Below, piece after piece: positions 1-6,455 of a stretch of 6,521 bases of DNA. This DNA is from an uncultured Collinsella sp. (GTDB lineage Bacteria > Actinomycetota > Coriobacteriia > Coriobacteriales > Coriobacteriaceae). Position numbers and translations under genes: made by a program. Under the pieces are notes generated by a model. It was not told the DNA's origin. It did no database searches and saw only the letters and a list, made by a program, of their open reading frames with translations. Each line of letters starts with the position of its first letter. The stretch's first letter is position 1. The stretch lies in contig CAKUFT010000055.1 of assembly GCA_934650095.1 (NCBI GenBank), positions 1 to 6,521 of the forward strand, read 5' to 3'.

Positions 1-5
1 AAGGC

Positions 6-14
6 GAGGGGAGG
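6..14 (+). promoter_or_regulatory. Ribosome binding site deciding the TTG start of ruvC
   Basis: A purine-rich GAGGGGAGG lies five bases before a TTG codon. The TTG opens a reading frame whose first residues (V-I-L-G-I-D-P-G) match the normal RuvC amino terminus. No ATG is near, and the frame stays open to the window edge, so this site is the main argument for TTG as the start. It may also mean that ruvC is translated from an mRNA beginning upstream of the window. Confidence 0.7.
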
Positions 15-19
15 CTGGC

Positions 20-541
20 TTGGTTATCTTGGGTATCGACCCCGGTTTGGCCCATACGGGTTGGGGGATTATCGAGGAGCGGCGAGGCGAGGTTCGCTGC
101 CGTGCCTATGGCTGCATCGAGACCAGCGCGGGTAGTCCGCTCGCGGTGCGCCTGTCGCATATCGCCCGCGACCTCAAGGGCGTCGTGGAGCGTTATCGAC
201 CCGATACCGCTGCCATCGAGAGCATTTACTTTGGCGCCAACGTTCGCTCGGCCATCCCTACGGCGCATGCCCGCGGTGCCGCGCTCGTGGCGCTTTCGGA
301 ATGCGCGCTCGAGATTGGCGAGTACACGCCTATGCAGATTAAGCAGGCTGTTGTGGGCACCGGAGCCGCGGATAAACGGCAGGTCGCGTATATGGTTCGT
401 ACGCTCACGCAGCTCGACCATGACCCGCATCCCGACCATGCCGCCGATGCCCTGGCTTGCGCCATCTGCCACGTAAACCTCAGCCGCACCCGTGCCCTTA
501 CCGGTGGCGAGTTCTATCAACAGAGAGGAACCGGATACTGA
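20..541 (+). CDS. ruvC: RuvC, crossover junction endodeoxyribonuclease (Holliday junction resolvase)
   Basis: RuvC is the dimeric, metal-dependent endonuclease that cuts Holliday junctions symmetrically during recombinational repair, working on junctions held by RuvA and RuvB. The 173-residue product has the usual length and RNase H-like fold signatures: I-L-G-I-D-P-G at the amino terminus with catalytic D7, A-A-I-E-S with catalytic E67, and a carboxy-terminal H-A-A-D-A-L-A containing H140 and D143. The third acidic position of E. coli RuvC (D138) is a histidine here, as in Thermus thermophilus RuvC, so the site should be functional. The start is TTG with a strong ribosome binding site; an upstream start outside the window cannot be excluded but would add residues before the conserved first strand. 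The stop codon overlaps the ruvA start by one base, so the three ruv genes are almost certainly one transcript. Identity is very secure. Confidence 0.97.
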   Translation: MVILGIDPGLAHTGWGIIEERRGEVRCRAYGCIETSAGSPLAVRLSHIARDLKGVVERYRPDTAAIESIYFGANVRSAIPTAHARGAALVALSECALEIGEYTPMQIKQAVVGTGAADKRQVAYMVRTLTQLDHDPHPDHAADALACAICHVNLSRTRALTGGEFYQQRGTGY

Positions 542-1161
542 TGATTTCCCAGCTCCACGGAACGCTTGTCGAGGCCACGATGAGCTCTGCTGTCGTCGAC
601 GTGTCGGGCGTTGGCTTTGAACTCGGCATCTCGGGCAGCACTGCGGCCTCGTTGCCGACGCCCGGCGGTGAGGTGCGCCTCTATACCCGAATGCAGGTGC
701 GCGAGGACGCTATGACACTTTTCGGTTTTTCCTCTAAGGATGAGCGCACGATGTTCGACCGGCTTGTGTCCGTCTCGGGCGTTGGCCCGCGCTTGGCGCT
801 CGCCGTGCTTTCCACCTATACCGTGGGGCAGCTGTATTCGCTGGTGATGGCCGAGGACGACAAGGGCATGGCCAAGGTACCCGGTGTGGGTAAAAAGACC
901 GCCCAGCGCCTCATCTTGGAGCTCAAGAGCACCTTTGCCAAGGATAAGGGCTTTGTGCCGGTCGACGTGATCCCGGGGCAGGTTGCGATGCCGGTCCCCG
1001 CCGCCGCTCCCTCGGCCATTGATGATGCCCGTGCGGCACTCCTTTCCATGGGCTTTAGCCCGCAGGAGACCGATGTCGCTCTGAGCGGGTATGATGGGCA
1101 GAATATGCGTGTCGAGGATTTGCTCGGCGCGGCGCTTAAGCGACTCGGAATGGATGCGTGA
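541..1161 (+). CDS. ruvA: RuvA, Holliday junction branch migration protein
   Basis: RuvA is the tetrameric protein that binds the four-way junction, holds it open and square, and docks two RuvB rings. The product is 206 residues, normal for the family. It starts M-I-S-Q-L-H-G-T-L, matching the OB-fold domain I. Domain II carries two helix-hairpin-helix motifs, V-S-G-V-G-P-R (residues 78-84) and V-P-G-V-G-K-K (113-119), which grip the DNA backbone. A Pro/Ala-rich linker around residues 145-158 leads to domain III (about 159-203, A-L-L-S-M-G-F), which contacts RuvB. The frame stays open upstream to an ATG at 457, but that start lies inside ruvC and would add 28 unrelated residues. The ATG at 541 has GAGAGGAA at 523-530 and overlaps the ruvC stop as TGATG, so it is chosen here. 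Translation is probably coupled to ruvC. Confidence 0.97.
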   Translation: MISQLHGTLVEATMSSAVVDVSGVGFELGISGSTAASLPTPGGEVRLYTRMQVREDAMTLFGFSSKDERTMFDRLVSVSGVGPRLALAVLSTYTVGQLYSLVMAEDDKGMAKVPGVGKKTAQRLILELKSTFAKDKGFVPVDVIPGQVAMPVPAAAPSAIDDARAALLSMGFSPQETDVALSGYDGQNMRVEDLLGAALKRLGMDA

Positions 1162-2228
1162 TGTGGGAAGCCGATGACTCTCAGGACCTGTGGGCGACGC
1201 CCGGCAACTCGCCGGCGGCATCCATGGCGCACGGCGAGCGCATGGTGGGCTCGGAGCTGACGGCCGAGGACCTCGATGTCGATCGCACTTTGCGCCCCCA
1301 GCGCCTGGACGATTACTGCGGCCAGGAGCATATCAAGCAGAGCCTGCGCGTGTTGATCGAAGCGGCGCAGAGCCGTGGCGAGACGCTCGACCACGTGATC
1401 TTCTCGGGCCCTCCGGGTCTGGGCAAGACCACGCTGGCCACCGTTATCGCCAACGAGCTGGGCGCTCAGATCAAGACGACGAGTGGCCCTGCCATCGCGC
1501 GCACCGGCGACCTGGCAGCCATCCTTACTAACTTGCAGCCGGGTGATGTGCTGTTTATCGACGAGATCCACCGCCTTAACCGATCGGTCGAGGAGGTCCT
1601 GTACCCCGCGATGGAGGACTTTGCGCTCGATATCGTGATCGGCAAGGGTCCTGCGGCGCGTTCGATTCGCCTGGATATTCCCAAGTTTACGCTGGTGGCG
1701 GCCACGACCCGTTCGGGCATGCTGACCGGCCCGCTGCGTGATCGCTTTGGCATTTCATATCGCCTGGATTACTACACGGTCGAGGAGCTCGCCCAGATTG
1801 TGACGCGTTCGGCAACCATCCTGGGCGTGACGATCGACCACCCCAGTGCACTCGAGATCGGCTCGCGTTCACGCGGCACGCCACGTCTTGCCAACCGCCT
1901 GCTCAAGCGCGTGCGCGACTATGCGCAGGTGCGCGGCAACGGTCCCATTGAGCTCGATATCTGCCGTCAGGCGCTCGAGTTCTTCGAGATTGACGAGCTC
2001 GGCCTGGACTGGATGGATATTCGCATTTTGGAGACGCTCGCCAAGACGTTCTCCGGTCGTGCCGTGGGACTTACGACCCTTGCCAGCGCGGTGGGCGAGG
2101 ACCCGGGCACGCTCGAGGATGTCTATGAGCCCTATTTGCTGCAGTGCGGGTTGATGATTCGTACGCCGCAGGGCCGTCAGGCAACCCTTCGCACCTTTGA
2201 GCACCTGGGGATTGAACCTACCGTTTAG
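1161..2228 (+). CDS. ruvB: RuvB, Holliday junction branch migration AAA+ ATPase
   Basis: RuvB forms hexameric rings that pump double-stranded DNA through the RuvA-bound junction using ATP. The 355-residue product shows all expected AAA+ parts in order: Walker [10 protein letters not shown] (residues 83-91), Walker B L-F-I-D-E-I-H (131-137), sensor 1 A-T-T-R (181-184), the P-L-R-D-R-F-G segment with the arginine finger (191-197), sensor 2 R-G-T-P-R-L-A-N-R (238-246), and a carboxy-terminal winged helix (about 280-352) including Y-E-P-Y-L. The amino terminus is about 20 residues longer than E. coli RuvB and of low conservation, so a slightly later start (for example M22 or M28) is possible. ATG at 1161 is preferred because it overlaps the ruvA stop as TGATG, the same arrangement as ruvC-ruvA; the GTG just before it (1158) is an alternative. 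No clear terminator follows in the next 140 bases. Confidence 0.97.
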   Translation: MWEADDSQDLWATPGNSPAASMAHGERMVGSELTAEDLDVDRTLRPQRLDDYCGQEHIKQSLRVLIEAAQSRGETLDHVIFSGPPGLGKTTLATVIANELGAQIKTTSGPAIARTGDLAAILTNLQPGDVLFIDEIHRLNRSVEEVLYPAMEDFALDIVIGKGPAARSIRLDIPKFTLVAATTRSGMLTGPLRDRFGISYRLDYYTVEELAQIVTRSATILGVTIDHPSALEIGSRSRGTPRLANRLLKRVRDYAQVRGNGPIELDICRQALEFFEIDELGLDWMDIRILETLAKTFSGRAVGLTTLASAVGEDPGTLEDVYEPYLLQCGLMIRTPQGRQATLRTFEHLGIEPTV

Positions 2229-2304
2229 GGCGCTTTATTTTGGCGGGCTGTTGGGCTATCGCTGGGCATCGGGTAAACATATCGCCGTTCATCGGTTATG
2301 GGCG

Positions 2305-2332
2305 TTTTACTATTGCGCGCCCGTGCTATGCT
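2305..2332 (+). promoter_or_regulatory. Putative sigma-70-type promoter of fhs
   Basis: TTTTAC at 2305-2310 and TATGCT at 2327-2332 are separated by 16 bases, and the -10 is preceded by TGC, giving an extended -10 (TGCTATGCT). Transcription would start near 2339-2340, leaving a leader of about 33 bases before the fhs ATG. The 144-base gap between ruvB and fhs supports an independent start here. This is pattern recognition only; the -35 is weak. Confidence 0.5.
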
Positions 2333-2337
2333 GAATT

Positions 2338-2368
2338 GGTCTTTTTCTCATTCGGTAACGAAAGGACC
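2338..2368 (+). promoter_or_regulatory. Possible leader hairpin overlapping the fhs ribosome binding site
   Basis: TTCG (2351-2354) and CGAA (2359-2362) form a perfect four-pair stem around GTAA, a GNRA-type tetraloop. Outside it, GGTC (2338-2341) can pair with GACC (2365-2368). The likely Shine-Dalgarno AAAGGA (2361-2366) lies in the 3' arms of both stems. If the promoter call is right, this fold makes up nearly the entire leader. The stems are short and may be chance. Confidence 0.3.
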
Positions 2369-2372
2369 GCCC

Positions 2373-4040
2373 ATGCCTACTGACATCGAAATCGCACGTT
2401 CTGTCACGCCGCTGCCTATTACCGAGGTGGCCAAGAACGCCGGCGTCGACGTTAAGCACCTTATTCCGTACGGCTTCGACAAGGCTAAGGTCGACTATTC
2501 ACTGCTCAACGAGCCGACTGATCACCAGGCCAAGCTCGTTCTCGTGACCGCTATCAACCCAACGCCTGCGGGCGAGGGCAAGACCACCACGACCATCGGT
2601 CTGGCCGATGGCCTGCGTCGCCGCGGCGTCAAGAGCGCCGTGGCCCTGCGCGAGCCTTCGCTCGGCCCCGTCTTTGGCGTTAAGGGCGGTGCTGCCGGTG
2701 GCGGCTGGGCTCAGGTGATCCCCATGGAGGACATCAACCTGCACTTTACCGGCGACTTCCACGCTATCGGTGCTGCCAACAACCTGCTGGCCGCCATGCT
2801 TGATAACCACATCCAGCAGGGCAACCAGCTCGGTATTGACGTTAAGCGCATCACTTGGAAGCGCGTCGTCGATATGAACGACCGTCAGCTGCGCCACGTC
2901 ATCGACGGCATTGGCGGTAAGGCCCAGGGCGTGCCGCGCGAGGATGGCTTCGATATCACCGTCGCCTCCGAGGTCATGGCAATCCTGTGCCTGTCTACGA
3001 GCATCAGCGACCTCAAGGAACGCTTGGGTGAGATTGTCGTCGGCTACAGCTTTGCCGGCGAGCCCGTCCGCGCACGCGACCTTAAGGCCCAGGGAGCTAT
3101 GGCCGCACTACTCAAGGATGCGCTCAAGCCCAATCTGGTGCAGACGCTCGAGGGTACGCCCGCGTTTGTCCACGGCGGTCCCTTCGCAAATATCGCCCAC
3201 GGCTGCAACTCCATCATGGCCACGCGTATGGCTATGCGTTTTGGCGATGTCGCCATTACCGAGGCCGGCTTCGGCGCCGATCTGGGTGCCGAGAAGTTCC
3301 TCGACATCAAGTGCCGCATGACGGGCGTTCGCCCCAGCGCCGTCGTGGTCGTCGCGACCGCTCGTGCGCTGAAGTACAACGGTGGCGTCGCCAAGGCCGA
3401 CCTCAACGAGGAGAACCTCGAGGCACTCAAGGCCGGCATGCCCAACCTGCTGCGTCACGTCGACAACATCCAGAACGTTTATGGTCTGCCCTGCGTAGTC
3501 GCCATCAACCGCTTCCCGACGGACACCGAGGCCGAGCTCGAGCTTATCGAGTCCGAGTGCCAGAAGCTCGGTGTCAACGTCAAGCTGTCCGAGGTTTGGG
3601 CCAAGGGCGGCGAGGGCGCGCTCGATCTGGCCGATGAGGTCATGCGCCTGATCGAGCAGCCGAGCGAGCTCAAGTTTGCCTATGAGGACGGCGCCGATGT
3701 TGCCGACGCCCTTGAGGCCGTTGCCACCAAGGTCTACCGCGCCGACGGCGTCGACTTTACGCCGGCTGCCAAGCGCCAGCTCGCCGAGCTGCGCGAGAAC
3801 GGCTTTGGCAACCTGCCCGTGTGCGTGGCCAAGACGCAGTACAGCTTTAGCGACAACGCCAAGGCCCTCGGTGCCCCCGAGAACTTCCGCATCACGGTGC
3901 GCGAGCTCAAGGTTTCCGCCGGCGCCCACTTTGTGGTCGCGTTGACCGGCAGCGTTCTGACCATGCCGGGCCTGCCGAAGGTTCCCGCGGCCGAGAACAT
4001 CGACGTCGACAACGACGGCAACATCACCGGCCTGTTCTAA
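2373..4040 (+). CDS. fhs: Formate-tetrahydrofolate ligase (formyltetrahydrofolate synthetase)
   Basis: The enzyme joins formate to tetrahydrofolate with ATP, giving 10-formyltetrahydrofolate for purine synthesis, formyl-Met-tRNA and one-carbon metabolism; in anaerobes it also lets formate enter the folate pool. It acts in the cytoplasm as a homotetramer. The product is 555 residues, typical of the bacterial monofunctional enzyme. Visible signatures are the ATP-binding loop [10 protein letters not shown] (64-73), the family signature [11 protein letters not shown] (102-112), and the second signature [12 protein letters not shown] (327-338). The carboxy end [10 protein letters not shown] is also characteristic. 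The frame opens upstream at 2298, but ATG at 2373 is chosen: it has AAAGGA at 2361-2366 and gives the conserved amino terminus, while the upstream extension overlaps the predicted promoter. It appears to be monocistronic, bounded by its own promoter and a strong terminator. No cyclohydrolase/dehydrogenase gene is adjacent. Confidence 0.97.
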   Translation: MPTDIEIARSVTPLPITEVAKNAGVDVKHLIPYGFDKAKVDYSLLNEPTDHQAKLVLVTAINPTPAGEGKTTTTIGLADGLRRRGVKSAVALREPSLGPVFGVKGGAAGGGWAQVIPMEDINLHFTGDFHAIGAANNLLAAMLDNHIQQGNQLGIDVKRITWKRVVDMNDRQLRHVIDGIGGKAQGVPREDGFDITVASEVMAILCLSTSISDLKERLGEIVVGYSFAGEPVRARDLKAQGAMAALLKDALKPNLVQTLEGTPAFVHGGPFANIAHGCNSIMATRMAMRFGDVAITEAGFGADLGAEKFLDIKCRMTGVRPSAVVVVATARALKYNGGVAKADLNEENLEALKAGMPNLLRHVDNIQNVYGLPCVVAINRFPTDTEAELELIESECQKLGVNVKLSEVWAKGGEGALDLADEVMRLIEQPSELKFAYEDGADVADALEAVATKVYRADGVDFTPAAKRQLAELRENGFGNLPVCVAKTQYSFSDNAKALGAPENFRITVRELKVSAGAHFVVALTGSVLTMPGLPKVPAAENIDVDNDGNITGLF

Positions 4041-4067
4041 GCCGGCAGCCTCATAGCTGCTTGCCCG

Positions 4068-4100
4068 CCCCGCCGTGCCACCAAGGCCCGGCGGGGTTTT
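4068..4100 (+). terminator. Strong intrinsic terminator of fhs
   Basis: CCCCGCCG (4068-4075) pairs perfectly with CGGCGGGG (4089-4096) and is followed by TTTT. Inside, GCC (4077-4079) pairs with GGC (4085-4087) after one T/C mismatch, leaving an ACCAA loop. The hairpin starts 27 bases after the fhs stop codon and is the clearest terminator in the window. The T-run is short, but the stem is very stable. Confidence 0.85.
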
Positions 4101-4166
4101 GATCTCGAATGCCGCGCATGTCTTGTGATGCCGGCGGGCTTTGCCCATCATAGGCTTTTGCGCGGG

Positions 4167-4172
4167 TAGAAT
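4167..4172 (+). promoter_or_regulatory. Possible -10 element upstream of the membrane-protein gene
   Basis: TAGAAT lies 45 bases before the ATG at 4218, beyond the fhs terminator, so a promoter is needed in this gap. No convincing -35 hexamer is seen at 16-18 bases; TTGCCC at 4141-4146 is 20 bases away. The rest of 4101-4217 shows nothing else clear apart from GGAAAGGAA (4202-4210), the ribosome binding site. Confidence 0.35.
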
Positions 4173-4217
4173 GCATGGATAACTTGATGCTTACGGGCGA
4201 CGGAAAGGAATCGTTGC

Positions 4218-5222
4218 ATGGATCAGGATAAGACGACCGTGATGGGCGGCTACGGCTCCGCGCAGGCTGGCGACAGCGCCGATGCGACCCGCGTTGTGCC
4301 CGGTCCCGGTTATGCCGACCCTGCTGCGACGCAGCCTTCTGCCGAGCCTACGCGGGTTATGGGTTATGGCGACGCGGCGCAGGACCCTTATGCCGCCTCT
4401 CCGCAAAGCCCCTATGGCAACGCGGTGCCGGACCCGTTTGATTACGCGCCGCAGAATCCCTATGCCGCCTCGGCGCCGGATCCCTATGATGGCCTGCCGC
4501 AAAACCCCATTCCACAGCCTCAGCAGACGACGTATATGCCGCGTACGGCGCAGCCTCGCTATGAGTCGCGCGATGCCTACGCGCGCGAGCCGTATCGCGA
4601 GTATCCCAAGTCCATTCCTCAGTATGGCGAGGACGAGGAGAAGAAGCCTTCGCGTTCGTCGGGCGTGATCAAGAAGATCCTTATTGTGCTGGCGATCTTC
4701 TTTGCCCTGTCGGTGGTATTTGCCATCGTGTCGGGCATGCTCAACAAGCGAGGCGCCTCGACCGACACACAGGCCGAGCAGGCTGAGGCCACCCAGTCCA
4801 GCGTTGTCGACCTGAGCGATATCCCTGGGCAGTACTGGTCTAACGCCAAGAAGCTCCTCAAGTCGCGTGGGGCCGACCTTTCGAACGCCGTGATCCTGAC
4901 TGACGACGGCTCAACGCCCGTCGTCGATGCCAACTGGGTCGTTACTTCTGCCTACTACAACGACAATGGCAGTCTCGAGATCCAGCTAACGCACAAGGGC
5001 AACTCGTCGGGCAACGCGTCCAGCGAGCAGGGCACCACGGACAGCTCGAGCTCCAACACGCTGGAGGACCTGAGCAACAAGGCACAGGAGTTGGGTGATA
5101 AAGCCCAGCAGCTGGGCGACACGGCTCAGAATCTCGGCGATACCGCACAGAACCTGGGCGATATGGCAACGGATGCCTGGAACGCGCTGCAAAACGGCAT
5201 CTCGGGCACGCAGAGAAACTAG
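4218..5222 (+). CDS. Uncharacterised single-pass membrane protein with Pro/Tyr-rich cytoplasmic tail, PASTA-like segment and heptad repeats
   Basis: I do not recognise a named family over the full length of this 334-residue protein. Residues 1-140 are hydrophilic, rich in Pro, Tyr, Ala and Gln, and probably disordered. They contain D-K-T-T-V (4-8), D-A-T-R-V (22-26) and E-P-T-R-V (43-47), plus a repeated P-Y-A-A-S (57-61, 81-85) among many P-Y pairs. A basic stretch ends in I-K-K just before one strong transmembrane helix (154-175), so the tail should be cytoplasmic and the rest outside. Residues about 199-259 (I-P-G-Q-Y-W then A-K-K-L-L, and N-W-V-V-T-S later) resemble one PASTA unit, the domain found on bacterial Ser/Thr kinases. 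A Ser/Asn/Gly-rich linker leads to four seven-residue repeats (289-316). The start is ATG with GGAAAGGAA eight bases before it. There is no signal peptide or lipobox. It is expressed alone and converges with the exporter gene. A role in kinase/FHA signalling at the envelope is inference only. Confidence 0.88.
   Translation: MDQDKTTVMGGYGSAQAGDSADATRVVPGPGYADPAATQPSAEPTRVMGYGDAAQDPYAASPQSPYGNAVPDPFDYAPQNPYAASAPDPYDGLPQNPIPQPQQTTYMPRTAQPRYESRDAYAREPYREYPKSIPQYGEDEEKKPSRSSGVIKKILIVLAIFFALSVVFAIVSGMLNKRGASTDTQAEQAEATQSSVVDLSDIPGQYWSNAKKLLKSRGADLSNAVILTDDGSTPVVDANWVVTSAYYNDNGSLEIQLTHKGNSSGNASSEQGTTDSSSSNTLEDLSNKAQELGDKAQQLGDTAQNLGDTAQNLGDMATDAWNALQNGISGTQRN
5082..5165 (+). repeat. Four tandem 21-base units encoding heptads A-Q-x-L-G-D-x
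   Basis: Residues 289-316 of the membrane protein read as four consecutive heptads: AQELGDK, AQQLGDT, AQNLGDT, AQNLGDM, with a decayed fifth starting A-T-D-A-W. Ala and Leu fall at spacing 3-4, fitting an amphipathic helix or coiled coil outside the membrane. The DNA copies differ at synonymous positions (for example TTG GGT GAT, CTG GGC GAC and CTC GGC GAT), so the peptide pattern is kept while the DNA repeat has drifted. Confidence 0.85.
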
Positions 5223-5243
5223 CTGTTAGGCGGGCTACAGCTG
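5220..5243. terminator. Possible bidirectional hairpin spanning two convergent stop codons
   Basis: AGCTGT (5221-5226) pairs perfectly with ACAGCT (5237-5242) around a ten-base loop, and T5220/G5243 adds a wobble pair. It covers the stop codon of the membrane-protein gene (5220-5222) and that of the exporter gene (5235-5237). There is no clear T-run on either strand, so it is a weak intrinsic terminator at best. It is the only hairpin seen in the 12-base gap between the genes. Confidence 0.35.
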
Positions 5244-6416
5244 CTCGGCCGGGCGATCGGGCGAACTAAAGCCCGAGTCAAACGTGACGACGCACGAGGC
5301 ATCGGGCCGGCGTTCGTGTACGATACGCGTGACGAGCTCCAGCAGTTCCTCGTCGGATATGTCAAAGCCGTCGGGGCGCACCAGGTCAAACGAGACGAAG
5401 CCGTCGTGCTCGTGCAGGTCGTGGATGGAGAGCGCGGGGTCGATCTGCATGATGCCGCGTCTGACCCAGCCGCGCAGGTCGTCGCCGGTTGTGGCGATGG
5501 GGTCGCAGTGCAGCGTGATACCGATGCCCATCTGGCGCTTGATATCGTGCTCGATGGTATCCAGGATCTCGTGGTGCTCAAATGCATCGCCCTCGCCGGG
5601 CATCTCCACGTGCGCGCTGGCAAATTGGCGACCGGGACCGTAGTCGTGCACCATCAGGTCGTGCGTGCCCAGGACCTGCGGATACGACATGATCTTGTCG
5701 CGGATTGTCTGGACAAGCTTAGGGTCGGGCGCCTGTCCCAACAGTGGGCTGATAGCATCGCGCACCAGACCCATGCCGCTGATACAGATGAAGATGCCCA
5801 CGCCCAGGCCTGCCCAGCCATCGAGGTCAAAGCCGGTTGTTTGCGAGATAAGCGCTGCCACCAGGACCGAGCCCGAGGTGATGACGTCGTTTTTGGAGTC
5901 CTGTGCCGTGGCGATAAGCGTCTCGGAGTCGATGCGGTTGCCCAGTGTGCGGTTGAAGGCCGCCATCCAAAACTTGACGAGCATGGACAGGATAAGGGCT
6001 GCCATAGAGAGCGCCGAATACGCGGTGGGGGAGGGCTTGATGATTTTGGTGACCGATTCGAGGATCAGGTTGATGCCAACGGCGCAAACGAGGACGGCGA
6101 CAAACAGCCCTGCCAGGTACTCGTAGCGGCCGTGGCCGTAGGGGTGTCCCTCGTCGGCAGGGCGGCTGGCAAGTCGGAACCCGAGCAGGCTCACAATGTT
6201 GCTCGAGGCGTCGGAGAGGTTGTTGAAGGCGTCGGCGACAAGCGAGACGGAGCCCGCGAGCAGGCCCGCGATTCCCTTGGCCAGGCACAGCGTGATGTTG
6301 AGACCGATGCAGATGAGGCTTGCGGCAAAGCCCGCGTTGGTGCGGCAGGAGGTATCGACCGGTTCGCTTTCGCTGCCGGGAACAAGCGTATGTACCAGCC
6401 GATTTACAAATAGCAT
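5235..6416 (-). CDS. Cation diffusion facilitator (CDF) family metal exporter, probably manganese
   Basis: CDF proteins are dimeric proton antiporters that export divalent metals across the inner membrane. This 393-residue product has six hydrophobic segments (about 29-51, 55-80, 102-122, 134-154, 170-193, 201-219) and the H-P-Y-G-H-G-R-Y-E-Y loop after helix 2. The transmembrane metal site reads N65-x-x-x-D69 in helix 2 and D173-x-x-x-D177 in helix 5, the Asn-Asp-Asp-Asp pattern tied to Mn2+ exporters such as MntE, unlike the HxxxD of zinc members. The cytoplasmic domain (about 231-306) keeps residues matching YiiP's ligands: H252, H269, H281/H282, H303 and D305. An extra domain (about 307-388) follows, making it longer than YiiP-sized members (about 300). 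The frame opens at a GTG at 6431, but ATG at 6416 is preferred because GAGGA sits eight bases before it. The family call is secure; manganese is an inference. Confidence 0.93.
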   Translation of the reverse strand: MLFVNRLVHTLVPGSESEPVDTSCRTNAGFAASLICIGLNITLCLAKGIAGLLAGSVSLVADAFNNLSDASSNIVSLLGFRLASRPADEGHPYGHGRYEYLAGLFVAVLVCAVGINLILESVTKIIKPSPTAYSALSMAALILSMLVKFWMAAFNRTLGNRIDSETLIATAQDSKNDVITSGSVLVAALISQTTGFDLDGWAGLGVGIFICISGMGLVRDAISPLLGQAPDPKLVQTIRDKIMSYPQVLGTHDLMVHDYGPGRQFASAHVEMPGEGDAFEHHEILDTIEHDIKRQMGIGITLHCDPIATTGDDLRGWVRRGIMQIDPALSIHDLHEHDGFVSFDLVRPDGFDISDEELLELVTRIVHERRPDASCVVTFDSGFSSPDRPAEQL

Positions 6417-6424
6417 AACGGTCG

Positions 6425-6429
6425 TCCTC
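6425..6429 (-). promoter_or_regulatory. Ribosome binding site deciding the exporter start
   Basis: On the - strand GAGGA is followed by eight bases and then ATG (6416-6414). The alternative GTG start at 6431 has no comparable purine-rich site before it, and this GAGGA would fall inside its coding sequence. The ATG is therefore preferred, dropping five residues. Confidence 0.65.
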
Positions 6430-6449
6430 ACAATCGTGTTTAAGGGGAT

Positions 6450-6455
6450 AGTGTA
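6450..6455 (-). promoter_or_regulatory. Possible -10 element of the exporter gene
   Basis: On the - strand TACACT lies 33 bases before the ATG. No good -35 is visible at the right distance. If correct, the leader is about 25-30 bases, too short for a yybP-ykoY manganese riboswitch. The remaining bases to the window edge (6456-6521) hold no gene or strong structure that I can support. Confidence 0.25.

Noticed and set aside
457..540. Upstream extension of ruvA starting at 457
   Set aside because: The extra 28 residues lie within ruvC in another frame and are not RuvA-like; the ATG at 541 gives the conserved amino terminus and has its own ribosome binding site.
517..1221. Open frame of 234 codons on the - strand opposite ruvA
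   Set aside because: The + strand encodes an unmistakable RuvA with all its domains. The antisense product has no motif and would overlap three essential-type genes.
2298..2372. Upstream start of fhs adding 25 residues
   Set aside because: The extension covers the predicted -10 element and lacks a good ribosome binding site, while ATG at 2373 has one and fits the family amino terminus.
2229..2372. A tetrahydrofolate riboswitch in front of fhs
   Set aside because: The gap is short and I cannot find the conserved paired core; the predicted transcript leader is only about 33 bases.
4127..4150. Imperfect hairpin with GGGC-TTT-GCCC core between fhs and the membrane-protein gene
   Set aside because: The core stem is four pairs and extension requires a large bulge; a strong terminator already lies upstream, and no T-run follows.
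3108..4151. Long open frame of 347 codons on the - strand opposite fhs
   Set aside because: It mirrors a clearly conserved gene. The G/C-rich third positions of fhs suppress stop codons on the opposite strand, and the translation shows low-complexity Gly/Leu/Val composition without motifs.
5316..6413. Open frame of 365 codons on the + strand opposite the CDF exporter gene
   Set aside because: It covers nearly the whole exporter gene antisense. The product is rich in Val, Asp, Gly and Gln with no recognisable domain, and there is no ribosome binding site, so it is a codon-bias shadow.
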